This document shows positions 51,923-59,938 of a DNA stretch of 64,000 nucleotides, in pieces (position 1 is the first letter of the stretch; each line of letters starts with the position of its first letter). The position numbers and the translations under genes were made by a program. Origin of the DNA: CAZDDI01 sp964504195 (GTDB taxonomy: Bacteria; Chloroflexota; Anaerolineae; B4-G1; SLSP01); NCBI GenBank assembly GCA_964504195.1, contig CAZDDI010000016.1, forward strand, positions 5,564 through 69,563, read 5' to 3'. The notes under the pieces were generated by a model. That model made no database searches and was not told the origin of the DNA. It saw only the letters and a program-made list of their open reading frames with translations.

Positions 51923-53961
51923 GGCCCGCTAGCCTGCTGCGCCACGAGAGGCAGGTATTGGCGTCCGCGGATGACGAGCATCCCGATGTTTAGCGTGAGC
52001 GTGAGCGGCTCCGGCCCGCCGGGGATATGGAAGGTGTAAGGTGGGGCGAAGTGTTCCGGTGCGTGCAGGTGTACCCGCTGCGTGCCGATGGTAACCGTGC
52101 GGGTGATGCTCCAGGTATGCCCCGCACCGCTGGCGATGGGTGCGCCGGTGAGGTCGCGCCATACGATGCTGGTGGCATCTAGCGAGACTTCAGCGGGGTC
52201 TTGTACGCCGTTGTTGTTGCCATCGTCATACACGGTAACGGTGAGCGCGACGGTGCGGGTGAGGATGGCGGTGGTGCTGAGGGGGGCCGACCACGCGCTC
52301 CAGTTGCCCGCCTGGTCGCGGGCGCGCGCGCGGAAATACCACGCGCCGCCGGAAGGCAGCGCGGCGGTAGTATGGGTGACGCCCTGGGTCTCCGCCAGTC
52401 CCGCGACGCGTGACCAGGGGCCGGCGCTGTTGCTGGCGCGCGCGATCTCCGTGTACCAGTAGCCCGCGCCGCCGTCGCTGACCGTCCAGGTGAGCGGAAC
52501 GGTGGAGGTGTAAATCACCGGTGGCGCGTGGAGCGTCAACTGCGGCGGCTTAGTATCGTGCTGGATGAGCAGTACCGGCGGCCCGCCGATGTGGTAGATG
52601 CGGTCGGGGTTGTGGTTGTTGGTGGCTGGGGACAGTGGGATGGCGAACTGCCCCCCGGTAGCGGTCAGCGTGGTGGTGGTGCCATCCTGACTCACGAGCG
52701 TGGCGGTGGGCAGGAGCGCGGCGGCGGTGTAAGTGAGCGGGGTGCCGGTAGCGTTCCACAGCACATCTACGCGCCCGTGCGGCGTACCCCAGAACGTGAC
52801 GCGCACGGTTTGCGCGCCGAGCGGCCCGCTTACCTGGTTCTCGTCGCGTAAATATTGGGCTGCCACCTGGTAACCCAGGTAGGCGGGGCGGATGCTGGCA
52901 TCGTCGCGGGTGAGGCCGAAGGGGTACGGGTCAGTCATGCCCTGGGTTTCGTCGTGCAGCCGGAAGTAGAGGACGCGCTCCACCCCGGCGGCACGGGCTT
53001 GCGCGTAAGCCTGGATGCTATGCGCGGCGGCCTCTTGCCCGGTGGCGGTGTAGTGCTGCGGCCAATCGTGGTGCTCGTCCCAGAGCGCGACGCCCAGCTC
53101 CGTGATCCACAGCGGATGCGGGCCAACGCGGTCGGCGACGGCTTGCATGAGGCTGCGCGAGATGCTATAGGGCGTGTAGACGCTGTAGTAAAGGTGCAGG
53201 GACAGCACATCGAAGTAGCCGTTGTGGGCGGCGGCACCGGGTTTAGCCGCCAGCACATCGAGCACTTGCACGGCGAACGTGGGTTTGCTCCAGTACGCCA
53301 GCCCGCCGAAGAGCACGGTTGCCTCCGGGTCGGCGGCTTTTACTGCCAGGTAGCCGGTCGCCAGCACCTCAGCATATTGCGCGGGCGTCCCGACCCAGAA
53401 CCAGTCCAGGTCAGGCTCGTTCCAGATTTCCCAGACGCGGACATCGCCCTTGAAGTGGTTGACGACGTTATAGACGTAGGTGTACCATTGGTTGAGATCG
53501 CGCGGGGGGCAGGCGGTGGTTGTGCCGGTTTCCAGGAGCGCGGGGGTTGGGCGACCCGGAATCGCGCTCGGCTGGGCGCGCGTCGCAGCCGGAGCACATC
53601 CCGGCGCAGCGGCCCAGGCGGGCGTGGCCCAGAGGATGCCGATGATATCCAACCCATGCGCGCGGTCAATGGCTACGACGTTTTCGTGCGGAGCGAAGGT
53701 GTAAACGCCCTGGACTTTTTCGATAGCATCCCAGCGGAAATCGAAGCGATCCCAACGTGAGCCGGCCTGGTAGGCTTGCGGCGCGCGCGTCCCCTGCGGC
53801 CCATCGTAGAACGAGAAGCACGTTCCCAGGCGGCCGTCGGCTTCGGTGACGGGTGGCAGCGGGGTGAGGCCCGCGCGCCCGGCCTGTGGCAGGCCCAGCA
53901 GCAGCGTGAACAGAAGCAATGTGAGCGCGCTGTGCCATTTGAAGTTTGAGTTGTTGATCAT
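51919..53961 (-). CDS. Secreted clan GH-A glycosidase-like protein (GH39-like)
   Basis: 680 residues from ATG 53961 (MINNSNFKWHSALTLLLFTLLLG), AAAGGAACTTT upstream. Signal peptide, (beta/alpha)8 barrel at about 40-390 with acid/base E182 (WEIWNEPDLDW) and nucleophile E288 (LWITELGVALWD), a beta sandwich, a fibronectin-type region (about 500-580), an SdrD-like segment (VYDDGNNNGVQDPAEVSLD), and the end YLPLVAQQASGP. Retaining hydrolase of an extracellular beta-glycan is inferred. Overlaps the TPR gene, so the two form one unit. Confidence 0.85.
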   Translation of the reverse strand: MINNSNFKWHSALTLLLFTLLLGLPQAGRAGLTPLPPVTEADGRLGTCFSFYDGPQGTRAPQAYQAGSRWDRFDFRWDAIEKVQGVYTFAPHENVVAIDRAHGLDIIGILWATPAWAAAPGCAPAATRAQPSAIPGRPTPALLETGTTTACPPRDLNQWYTYVYNVVNHFKGDVRVWEIWNEPDLDWFWVGTPAQYAEVLATGYLAVKAADPEATVLFGGLAYWSKPTFAVQVLDVLAAKPGAAAHNGYFDVLSLHLYYSVYTPYSISRSLMQAVADRVGPHPLWITELGVALWDEHHDWPQHYTATGQEAAAHSIQAYAQARAAGVERVLYFRLHDETQGMTDPYPFGLTRDDASIRPAYLGYQVAAQYLRDENQVSGPLGAQTVRVTFWGTPHGRVDVLWNATGTPLTYTAAALLPTATLVSQDGTTTTLTATGGQFAIPLSPATNNHNPDRIYHIGGPPVLLIQHDTKPPQLTLHAPPVIYTSTVPLTWTVSDGGAGYWYTEIARASNSAGPWSRVAGLAETQGVTHTTAALPSGGAWYFRARARDQAGNWSAWSAPLSTTAILTRTVALTVTVYDDGNNNGVQDPAEVSLDATSIVWRDLTGAPIASGAGHTWSITRTVTIGTQRVHLHAPEHFAPPYTFHIPGGPEPLTLTLNIGMLVIRGRQYLPLVAQQASGP

Positions 53962-54247
53962 AAAGTTCCTTTGCAAATCGGTAAATCAAGATTTACGCAA
54001 TGCCATCTATTGCTGGCTGTGTAACTACTGGATGCTATGTCCTCTTTGGGAGGTTCAAGGTGTGCTACTTTGCTTGTAATTGTACCTGACACATCGCCTT
54101 CCGACAAATACCCAGCTGGGTAGCTATTCGAAAATTCCGTTGGTGGTTGAGATTGTCGAGACCTGGCCTGGTTTCGGTAGGCTCAACTACCGTCTTCAGG
54201 AGTTTTCGGATAGCTTCTTAAAATCAACCCTGCAACGTGGGCCTGCA
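53962..54247. other. Intergenic spacer before the promoter-terminator unit
   Basis: No gene supported. A short hairpin CGGTAG/CTACCG (54175-54192) follows a partial GACCTGG-type repeat trace. Otherwise featureless. Confidence 0.35.
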
Positions 54248-54275
54248 TTGACAAATCCCTCCCAGAGGCTATAAT
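54248..54275 (+). promoter_or_regulatory. Consensus sigma70-type promoter
   Basis: TTGACA (54248-54253) and TATAAT (54270-54275), both full consensus, separated by 16 bases. Transcription would begin near 54282. Confidence 0.7.
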
Positions 54276-54281
54276 TCCCCC

Positions 54282-54328
54282 CGTTGTGCTTGCGGATAGT
54301 TTTATACCCGCCTTTCTGGCGGGTTTTT
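54282..54328 (+). ncRNA. Possible short transcript or secD leader attenuator
   Basis: From the expected start to the end of the T-run is about 47 bases. It contains no open frame of note. It ends with a 6-7 bp hairpin CCCGCC/GGCGGG (54307-54323) and TTTTT. Either a tiny stable RNA or a leader that stops polymerase before secD (147 bases further). Confidence 0.4.
54306..54328 (+). terminator. Intrinsic terminator upstream of secD
   Basis: ACCCGCC, loop TTTCT, GGCGGGT, followed by a run of five T. Strong classic terminator only about 25 bases after the predicted start of transcription. Confidence 0.75.
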
Positions 54329-54475
54329 GTTGGCATCTTTCTATTTGATTTGAGCTGCTATCCAAACGAATTTTAGACGCGAATTTTTTGTTCTTATTTG
54401 CGCCCTATCAATATTTTCACGTAAAGGTAGCAGCTTGGGTTAGTTGAGATTTACTATTTTATATGAGGAGTCTCC

Positions 54476-55852
54476 ATGAACCGAAATACCACACTCGCTT
54501 TAATTCTCATTCTCTTGTTGGCCGCGGTGGCGCTTTACCTGGTGGTGCCGACGACACACCCAGCGTGGGTCAAATCGGCGGTTGCTTTTTGGCAGCCGGA
54601 ATCCGTGCGTTCGCTCGATTTTCGCCTGGGGTTGGATTTACAGGGCGGGCTGCAAGTGTTGCTGGTAGCTGATCTGCCGGATGGTGGGGTCCCTGATTCC
54701 GGCTCGTTGGCGCAGGCACGCAGTATCGTGGAGCGGCGCGTCAATGCGCTGGGACTAACGGAGCCGGTGGTGCAAATTCGCGGTAACCGTTATATTGTTG
54801 TTGAATTGCCCGGCATTACCAATCCTGAACAGGCTGTGGATACCATCCGTGGTACGGCGCTGCTTGAATTTGCTGAGCCGCCGGTCACGGTTGATTTTAT
54901 GAATATGCCGACCCAGGTGCGCACAACTTACGGGCAGACTGCGCTGACGGCGACCGAAACCTTGACTCTGCCGCTCTTTACGACCGTGATGACCGGTGAG
55001 GCATTGCAAGATGCTTATCCGTATGTCAATCCACAGACGGGCGCATACGAGGTGGGGTTCAAGCTCAAGTCTGATTGGGCGGCGTTTTTTGCTGATTACA
55101 CATCGCGCAATATCAACCAACCGCTTTGTATTATCCTTGATAAGAGCATCATTTCCTGTCCGGTCATTCGCAGCTCCATCCCCGGTGGGGAAGGCACTAT
55201 CAGTGGCGGGTTTACTTATGATGGGGCTGAAAGCCTGGCAGTGCAATTGCGCTACGGTGCGCTGCCTATTCCCTTGCGCATCGAAAGCTACCGTGCCATC
55301 GGGCCAAGCCTGGGTCAGGCAGCGGTGGAGAAAAGCGTGCGCGCGGGGCTGATTGGTCTGGTTACGGTACTCCTGTTTATGCTCATTTACTATCGCATGA
55401 ATGGGTTGGCGGCCAATTTAGCGCTGACTCTGTACGTGCTGTTGAATCTCGTCATCTACAAGCTCGCGCCAGTGACGCTGACGTTACCGGGTATTGCGGG
55501 TTTTCTGCTCTCCGCGGGTATCGCCGTGGATGCTAACATCCTGGTTTTCGAGCGCATGAAAGAAGAACTGCGCGTGGGGCGCTCGCTGTTGGGGGCCGCC
55601 GAGAATGGCTTCGCTCGCGCCTGGACTTCGATCCGTGATTCCAACCTAGCGACCTTGCTCACCTGTGCTATCCTTTTCTTCTTCGGCAACGCCTTTGCCG
55701 CTGGTATGGTCAAGGGTTTCGCTATTACCCTGGCGTTGGGGAATTTGGTCAATATCTTCACGGCAATTTTTGTGACCCGTACATTTGTGCGGGTGATGAT
55801 TGCTGTTATGGGCGAGCGGATCAACCGCTCTCCCTGGTTGTTGGGACTATAG
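54476..55852 (+). CDS. secD: Protein translocase subunit SecD
   Basis: 458 residues, ATGAGGAGTCTCC upstream of ATG. First membrane helix 7-27, conserved D1 motif LGLDLQGGLQVLL, periplasmic P1 head (about 60-270), then five helices with the RND signature (ANLALTLYVLLNL, IAVDANILVFERMKEELRVGRS) and a cytoplasmic tail. With SecF it uses the proton gradient to pull proteins through SecYEG. Relatively short SecD of the kind found in bacteria with separate SecD and SecF. The first gene of the pair; SecF follows after 13 bases. Confidence 0.93.
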   Translation: MNRNTTLALILILLLAAVALYLVVPTTHPAWVKSAVAFWQPESVRSLDFRLGLDLQGGLQVLLVADLPDGGVPDSGSLAQARSIVERRVNALGLTEPVVQIRGNRYIVVELPGITNPEQAVDTIRGTALLEFAEPPVTVDFMNMPTQVRTTYGQTALTATETLTLPLFTTVMTGEALQDAYPYVNPQTGAYEVGFKLKSDWAAFFADYTSRNINQPLCIILDKSIISCPVIRSSIPGGEGTISGGFTYDGAESLAVQLRYGALPIPLRIESYRAIGPSLGQAAVEKSVRAGLIGLVTVLLFMLIYYRMNGLAANLALTLYVLLNLVIYKLAPVTLTLPGIAGFLLSAGIAVDANILVFERMKEELRVGRSLLGAAENGFARAWTSIRDSNLATLLTCAILFFFGNAFAAGMVKGFAITLALGNLVNIFTAIFVTRTFVRVMIAVMGERINRSPWLLGL

Positions 55853-55865
55853 GGGGAGGGCGGCA

Positions 55866-56804
55866 ATGATTAACTTTGTACAAAAACGGCAGTTGTTTTT
55901 CACTATAGCGGGTGTGCTGGTTTTGCTGAGCGCCGTCGCGTTGATGGTTTCATTTGTGATGTTTGGCCAGTTCATGCGCATCAGTATTGATTTCACGGGT
56001 GGCAGCTTGTTTGTGTTGCAATTTGAGCAGGCTGTGGATGGGGATGCAATTCGTGATGTATTTGTCGCGGAGGGCTACAGTGCTCCCATTGTGCAGCAGT
56101 TGGGCGCGCAGGATTCGCACCAGTGGCAGGTGCGCACCAGTTTCCCCGAAAGTGCCGATGTGACGCATCTTGTGTTGGAGGCGTTGGAAGCGCGTGTCGG
56201 GCCTATAGATACGAATAACTCGACCGTGGATACGATGGAGCCTTCGGTGGGCGCAGAGGTGACGCGGACGGCGGTGCTGGCGGTGTTGGCTGCGGCGACG
56301 GCGGTGTTGCTCTTCATCTGGTTCTCCTTCCGTCGCATTCCCAATCCTTTCCGCTATGGCGTCGTTTCGATTGTAGCGATGAGCATTAATGTCATCGTTA
56401 CCTTGGGCTTCTACGCACTCATGGGTATCCTTGGGGGGTGGGAGGTGGACGCACTGTTCCTCACCGCGCTCCTCACGGTCATTGGATTCTCGGTCGAAGA
56501 TGTTATCGTGGTGTTCGACCGTATCCGTGAGAATATTGTCCGCCACTATGGCGAACCGTTTGAGTTAGTTGTCAATCGCAGTGTCTTGGAAACGCTCCAC
56601 CGCTCGTTGGCGACGCAGCTCAATGCCATGTTCGTGATGATTGCGTTGCTCATCTTTGGTGGGGTGACTATCAAACCCTTCATTGCTGTTATGCTGGTTG
56701 GTATGGTCAGCGAGACCTTTACCTCGTTGTGTGTGGCGGTGCCGTTACTAACCTGGTGGGAAGAGCGGCAAATGTCCCGTCGGCCTGGCGCAGCGCTTGC
56801 CTGA
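55866..56804 (+). CDS. secF: Protein translocase subunit SecF
   Basis: 312 residues from ATG 55866 (MINFVQKRQLFFTIAGVLVLL), GGGGGAGGGCGGC upstream. Helix 1 at 10-33, SecF signature SIDFTGGSL, periplasmic domain (about 50-130), then five helices with SVEDVIVVFDRIRENI and RSLATQLNAMFVMIALLIFGG. Ends with a basic tail. Tandem secD-secF operon with a terminator at 56821. Confidence 0.93.
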   Translation: MINFVQKRQLFFTIAGVLVLLSAVALMVSFVMFGQFMRISIDFTGGSLFVLQFEQAVDGDAIRDVFVAEGYSAPIVQQLGAQDSHQWQVRTSFPESADVTHLVLEALEARVGPIDTNNSTVDTMEPSVGAEVTRTAVLAVLAAATAVLLFIWFSFRRIPNPFRYGVVSIVAMSINVIVTLGFYALMGILGGWEVDALFLTALLTVIGFSVEDVIVVFDRIRENIVRHYGEPFELVVNRSVLETLHRSLATQLNAMFVMIALLIFGGVTIKPFIAVMLVGMVSETFTSLCVAVPLLTWWEERQMSRRPGAALA

Positions 56805-56820
56805 CGTGTGAAAATACCCA

Positions 56821-56853
56821 GCGGCGCGATCTCGAAAGAGACCGCGCCGCTTT
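56821..56853 (+). terminator. Terminator after secF
   Basis: GCGGCGCG.TCTC, GAAA loop, GAGA.CGCGCCGC forms a strong stem followed by TTTG. Confidence 0.7.
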
Positions 56854-56990
56854 GCTGTGTATTTGTATCTCTGTTGGACAAATTACCCACTTTGAGTATG
56901 ATTATACTATACTCAGGGTTATGATATCGGCCAAGTCTGGGAAGTTCCTTGTAGCTACCTAGACCTGAAAATCAATGAAAGGCTGGGAGC

Positions 56991-58847
56991 ATGGTATCAA
57001 CCGCGTTTTCAATACGACGGCTACTCAATCGGCGGGAGACGCAGGTCTTACTTTCCCGCAGTGCGGCATTACTGCCCGCCATAGCGTTGGCTTTACTCGA
57101 TGATCAAGGCCAATCTTATGTGGCGATAGGCGATTTTGAAGCACAACCTGAAGCGCCTGAGTGTGTTCGGCCTGTGCATGTAGGCGGTGAGCAAGTGGGT
57201 TCGTTGGCAGGTCGCGGGCCACGCGCAGAGGAACCGAGTGTCGCAGCGGTTTTTGAGATGTTGCGTGACGCCCTGGAGCAAATCCTGGCGCGGGCTTTGG
57301 AAGGGCGTTCGCTGGCTCAGGAGACCCTGGGGCGTTACCGCGAGATCAATTTGCTCTACAATATCGGCGAAACCATTAGTGCCAGTCTCGATCCGGACGC
57401 CATCCCCCATTTGGTGTTAGCTGAGGCTTCCCGTATCATCGAAACTGATATTGGCGTGGTGTTACTCTTTGACGAGGAAGAGGTGCTGAGTTTGCGCGCC
57501 GGTTTTGGCATGATGGCATTGCAAGAGAACCTGGTCACTATCGCGCACAAGTGTTTCGCTGCTGCTGTGCAGGATGGGCAGCCACGTATTTTGAGTGCTG
57601 AGGAGATCACAGAAGAGTCCACTGCGATTACCTACATTCTTTGCGCCCCCCTCAAGACGCGCGAGCGGGTGGTCGGTTTTGTGGTGTTGGGACATCTTGC
57701 TGGGCGAACGGTTTTTACTGCTGATGACGAAAAGCTGGTGATGGCGCTAGCCGGGCAAGCGGCTATTGCTGTGGACAATGCCCGCCTCTTTGCCGATGTC
57801 AAACAGCAACGTGACGCTATCGCTGCGATGAAGAATTACATGGATAATATCTTCGCCAGTATCGCCAGTGGCGTCATTACCACTGATGTAGAGGATATCG
57901 TGACCATTCTCAATCGCGCCGCTGAGGATATTTTAGGCGTGTATAGCGATGAGACTATGGGGCAGCTCTATAATAGCGTGCTGTGTGAGCTTGAACCTGA
58001 TCTTAGCCCGTTGGTGGATCGTGTGAAGCGTGAGAATGCTTCGGTGGTGGGCCATGAGATGCGCCCGATTCTCTCGCGGCGTGGGCCGGTCGTGCTACAA
58101 TTGCACGTCAGCCCACTCAAGGATAATCACGCCAATACCACTGGCGTCGCTATTGTATTAGATGATCTGACCGAGCAGCGGCAGTTGGAAGAGCAGGTAC
58201 GGCAGGTGCGCGGTACATTCGAGCGGTACGTTTCGCCGCAAGTGGTACAACAGCTACTCACCGATCCTGCGAGTGTGCAGTTGGGCGGTTTGCGGCGTGA
58301 AGTCACAGTTTTGTTTGCTGACATTCGCGGCTTTACCGCTTACAGTGAGAATCTTGATCCGGAAAAGCTGGTGGTGGTGTTGAACCGGCATCTCAACCTG
58401 GCTGCTGAGGCAGTGTTGAACGAGCAAGGTACGTTGGATAAATTTGTAGGGGATGCGACGATGGCGATTTTCAATGCGCCGTTGGCGCAATCAGACCATA
58501 CATTACGGGCGGTGCGCGCAGCATTAGTCATGCGCACTACTATTCAGGAGCTCCATGCGCAATCTCTCCCCCACGAGCAGTTGAACTTTGGGGTGGGGAT
58601 CGTGACCGGGACAGCGGTTGTGGGGAACATTGGTTCCACGGCGCTTCAAAATTATACGGCCATTGGTGACAGCGTCAATTTGGCCTCGCGGCTGCAACAA
58701 CTCGCCAAACCAGGGCAGATTTTCATTAACGCCCTGGCCTATGATCGGGTGTGTGATGCTATTGTGACGAATGATTTGGGCTTGGTGCAGTTGAAGGGGC
58801 ACAGCGAGCCGGATCACATTTACGAAGTACTCAGCTTGCGAGCGTGA
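56991..58847 (+). CDS. Class III adenylate/guanylate cyclase with GAF and PAS domains
   Basis: 618 residues, no membrane segment. A first unassigned part (1-110), GAF domain (about 125-265, LYNIGETISASLDPDAIPHLVLAEASRI), PAS domain (about 275-400, NYMDNIFASIASGVITTDVEDIVTILNRAAEDIL), a linker with the CHD-preceding FERYVSPQVVQQLL, and a cyclase domain (about 430-618) with VLFADIRGFTAYSE, DKFVGDATMAIFNAP and NYTAIGDSVNLASRLQ. Metal aspartates and the purine-selecting region are present. A ligand-regulated cAMP or cGMP synthase. Confidence 0.9.
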   Translation: MVSTAFSIRRLLNRRETQVLLSRSAALLPAIALALLDDQGQSYVAIGDFEAQPEAPECVRPVHVGGEQVGSLAGRGPRAEEPSVAAVFEMLRDALEQILARALEGRSLAQETLGRYREINLLYNIGETISASLDPDAIPHLVLAEASRIIETDIGVVLLFDEEEVLSLRAGFGMMALQENLVTIAHKCFAAAVQDGQPRILSAEEITEESTAITYILCAPLKTRERVVGFVVLGHLAGRTVFTADDEKLVMALAGQAAIAVDNARLFADVKQQRDAIAAMKNYMDNIFASIASGVITTDVEDIVTILNRAAEDILGVYSDETMGQLYNSVLCELEPDLSPLVDRVKRENASVVGHEMRPILSRRGPVVLQLHVSPLKDNHANTTGVAIVLDDLTEQRQLEEQVRQVRGTFERYVSPQVVQQLLTDPASVQLGGLRREVTVLFADIRGFTAYSENLDPEKLVVVLNRHLNLAAEAVLNEQGTLDKFVGDATMAIFNAPLAQSDHTLRAVRAALVMRTTIQELHAQSLPHEQLNFGVGIVTGTAVVGNIGSTALQNYTAIGDSVNLASRLQQLAKPGQIFINALAYDRVCDAIVTNDLGLVQLKGHSEPDHIYEVLSLRA

Positions 58848-58873
58848 AGCGGCAGGGACTGTTAAGATCACAG

Positions 58874-58915
58874 CACACCGGTATACGGAGATTTTTCGTA
58901 TGCCGGTGTGTTTTT
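58874..58915 (+). terminator. Terminator after the cyclase gene
   Basis: CACACCGGTATACG and CGTATGCCGGTGTG (one mismatch) form a 14-bp stem followed by TTTTT. Confidence 0.8.
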
Positions 58916-59111
58916 GGTGTGTTTCAGAATGAAGTGGTAAATGTAATCTTTTCTGAAAATGGCGAATGGCGAATTGCGAATCAGAACTAGAGTAGCGCGA
59001 AGCGTCCGCTTCGCATGGTTGCGAACTGACAGTTCGCGTTACATTTTCATCCAACCGCTGGTGAACCGCCGGTTAATGAGGAATTCCCTATCAAAGGGGG
59101 CGGGCCTGTTT
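58916..59111. other. Spacer with double-hairpin repeat
   Basis: No gene supported. It contains the copy at 58992-59043 described separately. Confidence 0.4.
58992..59043. repeat. Double-hairpin dispersed repeat, copy 2
   Basis: GTAGCGCGAAGCGTCCGCTTCGC followed by GCGAACTGACAGTTCGCG and TTACA; both inner hairpins are perfect (second stem 8 bp). Same family as 425-490. Confidence 0.6.
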
Positions 59112-59139
59112 TTGTCCCTTGTATCACTTGTGTTACAAT
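59112..59139 (+). promoter_or_regulatory. Putative promoter of the hydrolase-GT39 operon
   Basis: TTGTCC (59112-59117) and TACAAT (59134-59139) with 16 bases between, 50 bases before the hydrolase start. Confidence 0.4.
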
Positions 59140-59188
59140 ATCAAGGTTATGCTGGCGAAAATTTTGTGGTGCTTCACCGGATTGCATT

Positions 59189-59938
59189 ATGAACACAGAC
59201 CCCTATATATCTTTCTTCTTTCCTGGCAGCGAGCTGGGTGTGCTACTCATTCACGGCTATCTCACCGGCCCTGATGAGATGCGGCTGCTGGGCGAACATC
59301 TTGCTGCGAGCGGCTTCACTGTGCTGGGACTCTGCTTGCGCGGGCACGGCACACGCGCCGAGGCACTGCGCGAAGTCGTCTGGCAAGATTGGGTGACCGA
59401 TGTCACCGCCGGGCTGGAGCAATTGCGCGGTTGTTGTGCGCGCGTAAGCCTCGCCGGGCTATCGCTGGGCGCGGCGCTCGCCTTCTACACTGCCGCCTGC
59501 GAACCGATCGAACGTATCGTCGCCTTCTCCGCGCCCGATAGCACGCTGGCCCGCCGCGCCCCTGGCGCGTGGGCGGAATGCCTCGCCCCGCTTATCCCCA
59601 GCATCCCCAAAATCGGCAGCGATGTGCGTGATCCGGTGATGCGTCGCCGTCACTTTACCTATCCGCGTATCTACCTGCGCAGCGTCGCGCAAGTCGTCGC
59701 GCTCTTTCGGCAGGTGGATGAAAGCCTGCCCCATGTTACCGCGCCAACCTTGCTGGTCTACTCGCGCAACGACCGGGTGGTACCGCCGCGTACCGCACGG
59801 CGCATCGCGCAACAACTTGCTGGCCCGGCGCAGCTGTTGGAGCTGCAACGCGGCGGGCATACGGTGGTAATGGATTATGACCGCGAGCGTGCTTTCGCAG
59901 CTGCGCAAGCGTGGTTGAGCGGGGATGATGTCGTATGA
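59189..59938 (+). CDS. Alpha/beta-hydrolase (carboxylesterase-like)
   Basis: 249 residues. Lipase/esterase opening GVLLIHGYLTGPDEMRLLGEHL, nucleophile S92 in AGLSLGAALAF, acid in VYSRNDRVVPPRTA and catalytic His in LQRGGHTVVMDYDRE. Matches the EstD/Est30-like carboxylesterase family acting on acyl esters. No signal peptide. Overlaps the following gene by 4 bases. Confidence 0.85.
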   Translation: MNTDPYISFFFPGSELGVLLIHGYLTGPDEMRLLGEHLAASGFTVLGLCLRGHGTRAEALREVVWQDWVTDVTAGLEQLRGCCARVSLAGLSLGAALAFYTAACEPIERIVAFSAPDSTLARRAPGAWAECLAPLIPSIPKIGSDVRDPVMRRRHFTYPRIYLRSVAQVVALFRQVDESLPHVTAPTLLVYSRNDRVVPPRTARRIAQQLAGPAQLLELQRGGHTVVMDYDRERAFAAAQAWLSGDDVV

